Part shown: in pieces, positions 1-4,529 of the stretch
Numbering within the stretch: the stretch's first letter is position 1
Layout: every line of letters begins with the position of its first letter
NCBI GenBank assembly: GCA_902766085.1
Contig: CACXCH010000005.1
Span: 1 to 5,763, forward strand
Length of the DNA: 5,763 nucleotides
From: an uncultured Eubacteriales bacterium
Lineage (GTDB): Bacteria; Bacillota; Clostridia; TANB77; CAG-508
Direction of reading: 5' to 3'
Made by a program: the position numbers and the translations under genes
The notes under the pieces: model-generated
What the model saw: the letters and a program-made list of their open reading frames with translations, nothing else
Databases searched by the model: none
Told to the model about the DNA's origin: nothing

Positions 1-48
1 CGATTTTATATTACATTTATATTAAATTTTATTCAAAACAATTTATTT

Positions 49-75
49 TTCGACAAAATTATGATATGATATAAA
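49..75 (+). promoter_or_regulatory. Putative promoter with Spo0A-box-like site
   Basis: The heptamer TTCGACA at 49-55 is the exact reverse complement of the Spo0A box TGTCGAA. It is followed by -10-like hexamers TATGAT (65-70) and TATAAA (70-75). No convincing -35 sits 17 bp upstream of either. If one of these is the -10, the box would lie around -30, where a bound regulator could activate or block. A perfect heptamer is expected by chance roughly once per two windows of this size and composition (my rough estimate), so the site is suggestive mainly because of its position. Confidence 0.35.
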
Positions 76-98
76 AAATATTGAAAGGAATTATTGTT

Positions 99-356
99 AT
101 GATTTTTAATAAATGTGAACGTTGTGGATGTTTTTTTAGTTCTAATGATTCTGTTTGTCCTAATTGCAAGCAAAAGGATCAGATTGATGCAAATTCTTTA
201 AAAACATTTTTGGATAATAATGATATTCCTAAAAATGTAGAATCTTTAGCTTATCTTTCTGGAGTATCTCTTAAAAATGTAAATAGAATTTTGCAAACAA
301 AAGAGTTTTCTTCTATAAGAAAAAAGTTCTCAAATGAGCCTCATATAAAACTATAA
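99..356 (+). CDS. Small zinc-ribbon / helix-turn-helix protein, YvyF-like
   Basis: This 85-residue protein begins with a four-cysteine zinc-ribbon-like knuckle (C6-x2-C9 and C20-x2-C23). A short helical segment follows (about 30-70), whose pattern 'LKTFLDNN…LAYLSGVSLKNVNRIL' looks like a small helix-turn-helix. The arrangement resembles the YvyF/TIGR03826 family, which has CxxCGxxF, a second CxxC, then a 'TGVS' helix-turn-helix and is often found near flagellar genes. I assign the resemblance from pattern memory, not from a search. I chose ATG at 99 because AAAGGA (85-89 region) ends 8-9 nt upstream. A TTG at 81 in the same frame would place that Shine-Dalgarno inside the gene. The gene has its own terminator and no co-transcribed partner. 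Function is unknown; a DNA- or RNA-binding regulator is an inference. It is not a good match to the sigma-G inhibitor Gin/CsfB, which is also a small CxxC protein. Confidence 0.8.
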   Translation: MIFNKCERCGCFFSSNDSVCPNCKQKDQIDANSLKTFLDNNDIPKNVESLAYLSGVSLKNVNRILQTKEFSSIRKKFSNEPHIKL

Positions 357-386
357 ATTACAGAATTTAATTCTGTAATTTTTTTA
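356..386 (+). terminator. Rho-independent terminator after the zinc-ribbon gene
   Basis: A perfect inverted repeat AATTACAGAATT (356-367) / AATTCTGTAATT (369-380) surrounds a single central base and runs into seven T residues (379-385). The innermost A-T pairs must open to form a loop. The left arm starts on the last base of the stop codon. It isolates the upstream gene from sigG. Confidence 0.85.
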
Positions 387-419
387 TTGCTATGACTGTC
401 AATATTTTTTATTGCTATG
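380..419 (+). repeat. 15-nt direct repeat, period 25
   Basis: TTTTTTATTGCTATG occurs at 380-394 and again at 405-419. The first copy begins in the T tract of the preceding terminator. Just after each copy lie TGTCAA (397-402) and TTGACA (422-427), which are reverse complements of each other, so the tandem copies also carry a small inverted repeat. This could be a local duplication or paired binding sites. The TTGACA looks like a sigma-A -35, but no good -10 lies 16-18 bp downstream (TAACTA at 445-450 is poor). Confidence 0.6.
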
Positions 420-474
420 CCTTGACAAATTTTTGATAAAAAATTAACTAAAATCTACTACAATATTTCAATTT

Positions 475-502
475 GTATATTTTTTCCTAATTTGTAAATA
501 AT
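475..502 (+). promoter_or_regulatory. Weak sigma-F/G-like promoter candidate for sigG
   Basis: GTATA at 475-479 fits the -35 of forespore sigma factors. GTAAATAAT at 494-502, after a 14-bp gap, partly fits the sigma-F -10 pattern GGnnAnAnT. In Bacillus subtilis sigG is transcribed by sigma-F and then by sigma-G itself. A start near 509 from this site would remove the 5' arm of the SD hairpin at 481-523, so the two predictions exclude each other for a given transcript. A second -10-like TACAAT (459-464), overlapped by TACTA (456-460, as in the sigma-G -10 CATACTA), would keep the hairpin. Neither is strong. Confidence 0.25.
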
Positions 503-523
503 AATTTTATAATTTAGGAGGAA
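481..523 (+). promoter_or_regulatory. Hairpin sequestering the sigG Shine-Dalgarno
   Basis: Bases 481-498 pair with 506-523 around a 7-nt loop (499-505). Seventeen of eighteen positions pair, including three G-U wobbles; the one mismatch is U491/U513. The sigG Shine-Dalgarno AGGAGG (516-521) lies entirely in the 3' arm, and TCCTAA (485-490) pairs with its first half. The start codon at 528 lies just outside the stem. Folded, this mRNA should be poorly translated. A leader hairpin occluding the ribosome binding site is reported for Bacillus subtilis sigG, so this may be a conserved control device. Confidence 0.65.
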
Positions 524-527
524 TAAT

Positions 528-1307
528 TTGGTTAGGAAGGTTGAAATCTGTGGAGTTAATACTTCAAAGTTGCCTGTACTTTCAGCGCAAGAAAAAAATG
601 AGCTTTTAGTTAAGATTAAAAATGGTGATAAAAAAGCAAGGCAAAAATTTATTAACTGTAATTTAAAGCTAGTTTTAAGTGTAATAAAAAAATTCAATAA
701 TCAAAATGAAAATCCTGATGACTTATTTCAAATAGGTTGTATAGGTTTGATTAAAGCAATTGATAATTTTGATCTTTCTCAAAATGTTCAATTTTCTACT
801 TATGCTGTTCCTATGATTATTGGTGAAATACGTAGATATCTTCGTGATAACAACCCGATTCGTGTTAGTAGATCTGTTAAAGATTTAGCTTATAAAACTT
901 TGATGACTAGAGAAGAATTAATAAAAAAGGGCATAAATGAACCTTCTATTACACAAATTGCAGATGTTTTAAAAATAGATAAGGAAGAAATTGCTGCAAG
1001 CCTTGATGCAATTCAGTCCCCAATTTCTCTGCAAGATTCTGTGAGTTCATCTGACAGCGATTCTGACAATTTCTTTGTTATTGACCAAATTAGTGATAAA
1101 AAAAATACTGATGAAAATTGGTCTGATAGCATTGCTATTAGCGAAGCAATGAAAAAACTTTCTCCTCGTGAAAAGGAAATTATTAGAAAACGTTTCTTTG
1201 ATTGTAAAACACAAATGGAAGTTGCTGATGAAATTGGCATTTCCCAAGCTCAAGTCTCCAGATTAGAGAAAAACGCAATTAATCATATAAAAAGCAATTA
1301 TTTATAA
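528..1307 (+). CDS. sigG: RNA polymerase sigma-G factor (late forespore)
   Basis: Sigma-G directs late gene expression in the forespore after engulfment, including genes for spore DNA protection and germination. The 259-residue product matches the family length. It begins with the signature K4-VEICGVNTSKLPVL. Region 2 spans about 24-115 and includes DDLFQIGCIGLIKAIDNFD and the near-invariant FSTYAVPMIIGEIRRYLRD. Region 3 is about 116-165, and region 4 has a helix-turn-helix at 228-247 (TQMEVADEIGISQAQVSRLE). N43 aligns with the B. subtilis sigma-G asparagine (N45) implicated in sensitivity to the anti-sigma factor CsfB/Gin, where sigma-F has glutamate. This supports sigma-G over sigma-F. The start is TTG, chosen because AGGAGG lies 6 nt upstream and the N-terminus aligns with family members. 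A Ser/Asp-rich stretch (171-180) in the region 3-4 linker looks lineage-specific. Unlike the usual arrangement, the gene is not downstream of sigE, so it cannot receive spoIIG read-through. Confidence 0.97.
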   Translation: MVRKVEICGVNTSKLPVLSAQEKNELLVKIKNGDKKARQKFINCNLKLVLSVIKKFNNQNENPDDLFQIGCIGLIKAIDNFDLSQNVQFSTYAVPMIIGEIRRYLRDNNPIRVSRSVKDLAYKTLMTREELIKKGINEPSITQIADVLKIDKEEIAASLDAIQSPISLQDSVSSSDSDSDNFFVIDQISDKKNTDENWSDSIAISEAMKKLSPREKEIIRKRFFDCKTQMEVADEIGISQAQVSRLEKNAINHIKSNYL

Positions 1308-1339
1308 ATGTTGATAAAAACATAAAATATGGATATATA

Positions 1340-1368
1340 TCATATACCCCAATATTCACTCATATAAT
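1340..1368 (+). promoter_or_regulatory. Sigma-E-like promoter candidate for ylmC
   Basis: TCATATA (1340-1346) and CATATAAT (1361-1368), separated by 14 bp, closely resemble the mother-cell sigma-E/K pattern (about ATATT, 13-15 bp, CATACAAT). A start near 1374 would leave only an 11-12 nt leader that still includes the GGAGGAG ribosome binding site. A competing sigma-A reading is TTGATA (1311-1316), 17 bp, TATATA (1334-1339). Read-through from sigG is also possible because I see no terminator between the genes. Confidence 0.4.
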
Positions 1369-1376
1369 AATATTGG
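1349..1376 (+). promoter_or_regulatory. Inverted repeat overlapping the ylmC ribosome binding site
   Basis: CCAATATT (1349-1356) and AATATTGG (1369-1376) are perfect 8-bp reverse complements around a 12-nt loop. The last two bases of the right arm are the first two of the GGAGGAG Shine-Dalgarno (1375-1381). In a transcript beginning upstream of 1349 this could partly mask the site. There is no T tract, so it is not a terminator. It could equally be an operator or a chance AT-rich palindrome. Confidence 0.4.
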
Positions 1377-1385
1377 AGGAGTAAT

Positions 1386-1623
1386 ATGAACAATAATAAA
1401 GGAATGGATTTTAAACATAAAGAGGTTATTAATATTAATGATGGAAGAAGGCTACGGTTTTGTCAAAGATGTTTGTGCTGATTTTAAATCTGGTAATATT
1501 ACTGCAATTATCGTTCCTGGTAATTCAAAATCTTTTAGCTTTATATCTGGTAATGATGATATCATTATCCCTTGGGAAAAAATTCATTGCATTGGTAATG
1601 ATGTTATTCTAGTTAATATTTAA
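1386..1623 (+). pseudogene. ylmC: YlmC/YmxH-family sporulation protein, frameshifted
   Basis: The PRC-barrel-like YlmC/YmxH proteins are small, conserved in spore formers and of unclear function. ATG at 1386 sits 4 nt after GGAGGAG and encodes 'MNNNKGMDFKHKEVININDGRRL'. That frame then turns to nonsense and stops at TGA 1479-1481. The rest of the family sequence continues in the +1 frame: 'GFVKDVCADFKSGNITAIIVPG…IIIPWEKIHCIGNDVILVNI', ending at TAA 1621-1623. Removing one base around 1452-1455 joins the halves as GRRL-GFVKDV, exactly the expected family motif, and gives a 78-residue protein of normal size. The break is not in a homopolymer. The downstream half has in-frame ATGs at 1438 and 1441 but no Shine-Dalgarno and would lack the first strands of the barrel. 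Explanations are a real null mutation, an assembly error, or recoding. I favour one of the first two. The reading frame is otherwise intact, so any mutation is recent. Confidence 0.85.
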
Positions 1624-1666
1624 TAATGAAATAATTCTTAAATGAAAAAATAAACTTTTGTAAATT

Positions 1667-1715
1667 TCTGTCGAGCTTTTTTTTATTTTCAATATTAAGT
1701 TTCGACAGATTTTTT
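1667..1715 (+). terminator. Possible terminator after ylmC, overlapping the Spo0A boxes
   Basis: TCTGTCGA (1667-1674) pairs with TCGACAGA (1702-1709), leaving a 27-nt loop that can be shortened by G1675-U1701 and further pairs. Six T residues follow (1710-1715). This fits an intrinsic terminator with an unusually long loop. The same bases form an inverted pair of Spo0A boxes, so the repeat may exist for protein binding rather than termination, or serve both. Confidence 0.5.
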
Positions 1716-1734
1716 GTTGATTTGAAACTATAAT
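1669..1734 (+). promoter_or_regulatory. Spo0A-type spoIIG promoter with long spacer
   Basis: A perfect -10, TATAAT, lies at 1729-1734. No -35 exists at the usual 17 bp. TCGACA (1702-1707, 5 of 6 to TTGACA) lies 21 bp upstream. That hexamer is embedded in TTCGACA (1701-1707), an exact reverse-complement Spo0A box. A second box, TGTCGAG (1669-1675, 6 of 7), lies 32 bp further up in the opposite orientation. The B. subtilis spoIIG promoter is known for a 22-bp spacer and Spo0A boxes overlapping its -35, so the architecture is closely parallel. With standard -10 to +1 spacing, transcription would begin at 1741. Confidence 0.75.
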
Positions 1735-1740
1735 TCCAAT

Positions 1741-2607
1741 ATGAAAATTTACATAGATGTAATTTTTTTTGAAAACGTTTTCATAAACTATATTATTTTT
1801 TTGATTGCTTCTTATATTTTGAGAATTGATGTAAAACACTTTCGCATTTTTATTGCAAGTATCTTAGGTAGTGTTTATGTTATTGCTTTTTTGCTTGATA
1901 CTGTGCCAGCTTTTTCCAATGTGATTATGAAAATTTTTTTGTCAAGCATAATGGTTGTAATTGCATTTAAGCCTGCTAATTTTAAAGCTTTTTTTAAAGA
2001 TTTAAATGTGTTTTATCTTGTTACTTTTGTTGTTGGTGGAATTGCTTTTGCTTTTGTTTATATGATTAGTAATAAGTATGTAATTATAAAAGACGGTTTT
2101 TTAATTGGTTTTAATTCTTTTAAAATTTCCGTTTTGGCATGCTTCACAGGTTTTATTATTTTGAGTATTTCATTTTTGTATAAAAAGGAATTAGTTAAAA
2201 ATCAAAATTTTATTTGCAAAATTTCAATTTTTAATGGTTTTAAAATGGTAGATACTTCTTGTTTTATTGATTCTGGTAATTTTCTAAAAGACCCTATTAC
2301 ACACAAAAATGTTATCATTGTTGAAAAAAATATTGTTGAAAAAATTGCTGATTTAAATGATTCAAATAATTTTGTTTTGATTCCTTTTAATACAATTGGA
2401 AATGATGAAAGCTTTCTTTTTGGTATTAATGTTGATTTAGTAAAAATTATAAGAAAAGATCATAAAGACATTCTAGTTAAAAACGCTATTATTGGTGTTT
2501 TTAATAAAACTTTTAATAAAAGTTATCACGCCTTAATTGGTATAGATTTGTTACAAGGAGATTATAATGATGAACTTAATTCAGTCAATAAAGAAAATAT
2601 ATCTTGA
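1741..2607 (+). CDS. spoIIGA: Pro-sigma-E processing peptidase SpoIIGA
   Basis: SpoIIGA is the septal membrane aspartic protease that cleaves the pro-peptide of sigma-E in the mother cell, triggered from the forespore through SpoIIR. The 288-residue product has the family start (MKIYIDVIFFEN) and about five hydrophobic membrane segments in residues 5-145, ending near SISFLYKKE. The C-terminal protease domain carries the catalytic motif D177-S-G-N followed by D184-P, and a conserved 'HALIGIDLL' near 263-271. ATG at 1741 is fixed by alignment to the family N-terminus. No Shine-Dalgarno precedes it (TTGAAACTATAATTCCAAT), and the promoter -10 ends only 6 nt before it, so the mRNA is probably leaderless. 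The gene overlaps sigE by 41 nt, so substrate and protease are produced together. Poly-T-rich codons in the membrane part are ordinary for this composition. Confidence 0.96.
   Translation: MKIYIDVIFFENVFINYIIFLIASYILRIDVKHFRIFIASILGSVYVIAFLLDTVPAFSNVIMKIFLSSIMVVIAFKPANFKAFFKDLNVFYLVTFVVGGIAFAFVYMISNKYVIIKDGFLIGFNSFKISVLACFTGFIILSISFLYKKELVKNQNFICKISIFNGFKMVDTSCFIDSGNFLKDPITHKNVIIVEKNIVEKIADLNDSNNFVLIPFNTIGNDESFLFGINVDLVKIIRKDHKDILVKNAIIGVFNKTFNKSYHALIGIDLLQGDYNDELNSVNKENIS
2555..2560 (+). promoter_or_regulatory. Ribosome binding site of sigE inside spoIIGA
   Basis: AAGGAG lies within the coding sequence of spoIIGA, 6 nt before ATG 2567 and 9 nt before the adjacent ATG 2570. Either start is workable. 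The site contrasts with spoIIGA itself, which has none. Confidence 0.75.
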
Positions 2608-3286
2608 TTTATTCAGTGAAGATGAAATAGATGAGTCGGTTTTTTACGTTGGTGGTAATGATGACCTTCCTGCTCCTCTTAGTCCTGAAGAAGAGGAAAA
2701 TGCTATTGCTAAATTGATGGAAGGTGATACTCAAGCTAAAAATCTATTAGTAGAGCATAATTTACGTTTAGTTGTATACATCGCTAAAAAATTTGAAAAC
2801 ACCGGTGTAGGGATTGAGGATATGATTTCAATTGGAACAATTGGCCTTATGAAAGCTATTAATACATTTAATTCTGATAAAAAAATTAAGCTTGCTACTT
2901 ATGCCTCTAAATGTATTGAGAATGAAATATTAATGTACCTTAGAAAATGCTCAAAACTAAAAAGTGAAATATCCTTTGATGAGCCTTTAAATAAAGATGG
3001 CGATGGAAATGAGCTTCTTCTTTCTGATATTTTGGGTACGTCAGAAGATCTAACGTCACAAAATATAGAGGATGAAGTTGATAAAAAACTTTTAAGTTCT
3101 TCCATTGCTAAATTGAATAAACGAGAAAAAAATATTATGGAACTTAGATTCGGATTTGTTACAGGAAATGAAAAAACTCAAAAAGAAGTTGCAGATATGC
3201 TTGGTATCTCACAAAGTTATATCTCAAGGATAGAAAAAAAGATTATTAACAAAATGAAAAAAGAAATTCTAAGTAAAACCGGATAA
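2567..3286 (+). CDS. sigE: RNA polymerase sigma-E factor precursor (early mother cell)
   Basis: Sigma-E runs early mother-cell gene expression and is made as an inactive membrane-bound precursor. The 239-residue product is the normal length. The pro-region (about 1-26) has a short amphipathic helix (LIQSIKKIYLDLF) and then an acidic segment (S17-EDEIDES). The likely cleavage point is at F26/Y27 before VGG, by analogy with the YYIGG site of B. subtilis. Region 2 is nearly identical to the family: NLRLVVYIAKKFENTG (65-80), EDMISIGTIGLMKAINTF, KIKLATYASKCIENEILMYLR (106-126). SFDEPLNKDGDGNELLLSD (136-154) is diagnostic for sigma-E. The region 4 helix-turn-helix is TQKEVADMLGISQSYISRIE (204-223). 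The gene overlaps spoIIGA and is presumably translationally coupled. It is the last gene before a large palindrome and convergent ftsZ; in most spore formers sigG follows here. Confidence 0.97.
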   Translation: MMNLIQSIKKIYLDLFSEDEIDESVFYVGGNDDLPAPLSPEEEENAIAKLMEGDTQAKNLLVEHNLRLVVYIAKKFENTGVGIEDMISIGTIGLMKAINTFNSDKKIKLATYASKCIENEILMYLRKCSKLKSEISFDEPLNKDGDGNELLLSDILGTSEDLTSQNIEDEVDKKLLSSSIAKLNKREKNIMELRFGFVTGNEKTQKEVADMLGISQSYISRIEKKIINKMKKEILSKTG

Positions 3287-3293
3287 TAAAGAG

Positions 3294-3370
3294 GTTACAG
3301 GGTAATGGTTTTAAGGACAAAAAAACCGGAAAGCATAATATTCTAAATTTACAAACCATTAACCTGTAAC
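3294..3370. repeat. 77-bp imperfect palindrome between sigE and ftsZ
   Basis: Arms 3294-3311 and 3353-3370 are 18 bp long with one mismatch (G3302/A3362), starting GTTACAGG and ending CCTGTAAC. They enclose a 41-nt AT-rich loop. Plus-strand transcripts leaving sigE meet the T-rich run 3376-3388 soon after the right arm, so it may terminate sigE. For ftsZ transcripts the downstream T content is weak, though a T7 run lies within the loop on that strand. The terminal-repeat form would also fit a miniature mobile element, but no clear target-site duplication is visible. AAAACCGGA occurs both at the sigE end (3275-3283) and in the loop (3322-3330). Confidence 0.65.
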
Positions 3371-3379
3371 ATAGTATTT

Positions 3380-4498
3380 TTATTTTTTAATTCTTTTTAT
3401 AAATGGTGGTATGTCTAAGTCTGATGGATCACTATTAGTTACAGGCTCTGTGTTTGCTGTTGGCCAAGCTCTGCCTATCGTTGTATCCTTTGCTCCTGGC
3501 TCTTTGTCAAATCCTGTAGCAATTAATGTAACAATTACATCTCCATCTAAACTATCATCTACTGAAATTCCCCACATAATATTTGCATCTGGATTAACAC
3601 TATTTTGTACAAGCTCTGCAGCTTCATCAATTTCATCTCCACCAAGCGAACTATCACCTGTAAAGTTAAGTAATACTCCTCTTGCACCTTCGATTGTTGT
3701 TTCAAGTAACGGACTTTGGATTGCTTGTTTAACTGCATCAACTGTTCTATTTTCACCAGAACCTCTACCTGTACCCATGTGGGCCATTCCTTGATTTTGC
3801 ATAATTGTTTTAACATCTGCAAAGTCAAGATTGAATATTCCTGGCTTTGTGATTAAATCAGATATTCCTTGAACCCCTTGTCTTAAAACATCATCTGCCA
3901 TTTTAAATGCTTCAATTATTGGAGTTTTCTTGTCAATTATCTCTAATAGCTTGTCATTTGGAATTACAACTAATGAGTCAACCTTTCCTCTTAAATTTTC
4001 AATTCCTCTTTCAGCTTGAGTTTTTCTCTTATTTCCTTCGCGTATAAATGGTTTAGTAACAACGGCTATAGTTAATATTCCCATTTCCTTTGCAATTCCT
4101 GCAACTACCGGAGCTGCACCTGTTCCTGTTCCTCCGCCCATTCCGGCTGTAACAAATACCATATCAGCACCTTTGATTGCATCTGCAATTTCAGATCTAT
4201 TTTCTTCGGCTGCTTTTGCACCAATTTCAGGATTTGCTCCTGCTCCTAGTCCTCTTGTAATTTTTTCACCAATTTGGATTCTAATGTTTGCCTTTGAAAG
4301 CTTTAGAACTTGTCTATCAGTATTTATTGCAATAAATTCAACTCCCTCTACTCCTGATTCAATCATTCTATTTACTGCATTATTTCCAGCTCCACCGACT
4401 CCAATTACTTTAATTACAGCTGTGTCATCAATTCTGTTCATATCATTTTTTTCATCATAGTTCATATTTGTGTTATTGTTATCGTTATCAATTAGCAT
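3380..4498 (-). CDS. ftsZ: Cell division protein FtsZ (tubulin-like GTPase)
   Basis: FtsZ polymerises with GTP into the cytokinetic ring and, during sporulation, the polar septum. The 372-residue product has the N-terminal nucleotide-binding segment VIKVIGVGGAGNNAV (28-42), the tubulin signature GGGTGTG (121-127), and the T7 loop NLDFADVKTIM (223-233) with the hydrolysis residues D225 and D228. The folded core ends near 330. A short linker of about 30 residues follows, then the conserved C-terminal peptide DIPPFIKR (362-369), which binds FtsA and other partners, and a basic tail. The N-terminus carries an Asn/Asp-rich extension of about 24 residues before the first strand. The start is supported by AGGAGG (plus-strand positions 4507-4512) 8 nt upstream; internal ATGs at residues 12 and 20 lack one. 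It follows ftsA by 31 nt and converges on sigE. Confidence 0.98.
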   Translation of the reverse strand: MLIDNDNNNTNMNYDEKNDMNRIDDTAVIKVIGVGGAGNNAVNRMIESGVEGVEFIAINTDRQVLKLSKANIRIQIGEKITRGLGAGANPEIGAKAAEENRSEIADAIKGADMVFVTAGMGGGTGTGAAPVVAGIAKEMGILTIAVVTKPFIREGNKRKTQAERGIENLRGKVDSLVVIPNDKLLEIIDKKTPIIEAFKMADDVLRQGVQGISDLITKPGIFNLDFADVKTIMQNQGMAHMGTGRGSGENRTVDAVKQAIQSPLLETTIEGARGVLLNFTGDSSLGGDEIDEAAELVQNSVNPDANIMWGISVDDSLDGDVIVTLIATGFDKEPGAKDTTIGRAWPTANTEPVTNSDPSDLDIPPFIKRIKK

Positions 4499-4506
4499 AA
4501 AATTTT

Positions 4507-4512
4507 CCTCCT
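4507..4512 (-). promoter_or_regulatory. Ribosome binding site of ftsZ
   Basis: AGGAGG on the minus strand, 8 nt before ATG 4498, decides the ftsZ start over the internal methionines. It lies in the 31-nt gap after ftsA. That gap shows no terminator or promoter, so the two genes are probably co-transcribed. Confidence 0.85.
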
Positions 4513-4529
4513 AAATTTTTTATTTATTT

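Noticed and set aside
81..98. TTG at 81 as start of the zinc-ribbon gene
   Set aside because: The Shine-Dalgarno AAAGGA lies downstream of it and is well placed for ATG 99; the extra six residues add no family similarity.
99..356. Gin/CsfB anti-sigma-G factor
   Set aside because: Both are small CxxC proteins, but the Gin pattern after the second CxxC is absent and a helix-turn-helix-like segment is present instead.
422..450. Standard sigma-A promoter TTGACA-17-TAACTA upstream of sigG
   Set aside because: The -35 is perfect but the -10 is poor, and the better TACAAT lies 31 bp away; a vegetative promoter on sigG would also be unexpected.
1308..1385. Small RNA or riboswitch between sigG and ylmC
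   Set aside because: Only a short AT-rich palindrome and promoter-like elements are visible; no conserved riboswitch core can be seen.
1446..1460. Programmed +1 frameshift in ylmC
   Set aside because: CTA slipping to TAC would break codon-anticodon pairing, and there is no stop codon or stimulatory element at the shift point. Kept only as a remote alternative.
1438..1623. An independent 61-aa gene starting at 1438
   Set aside because: It has no ribosome binding site and begins in the middle of the YlmC/YmxH family sequence; it is the second half of a frameshifted gene.
3411..3794. Plus-strand open frames opposite ftsZ (also 4173-4460) and opposite ftsA (4831-5076, 5140-5670)
   Set aside because: They are antisense shadows of strongly conserved genes, have no ribosome binding sites and encode Ser-rich sequence typical of reversed coding frames.
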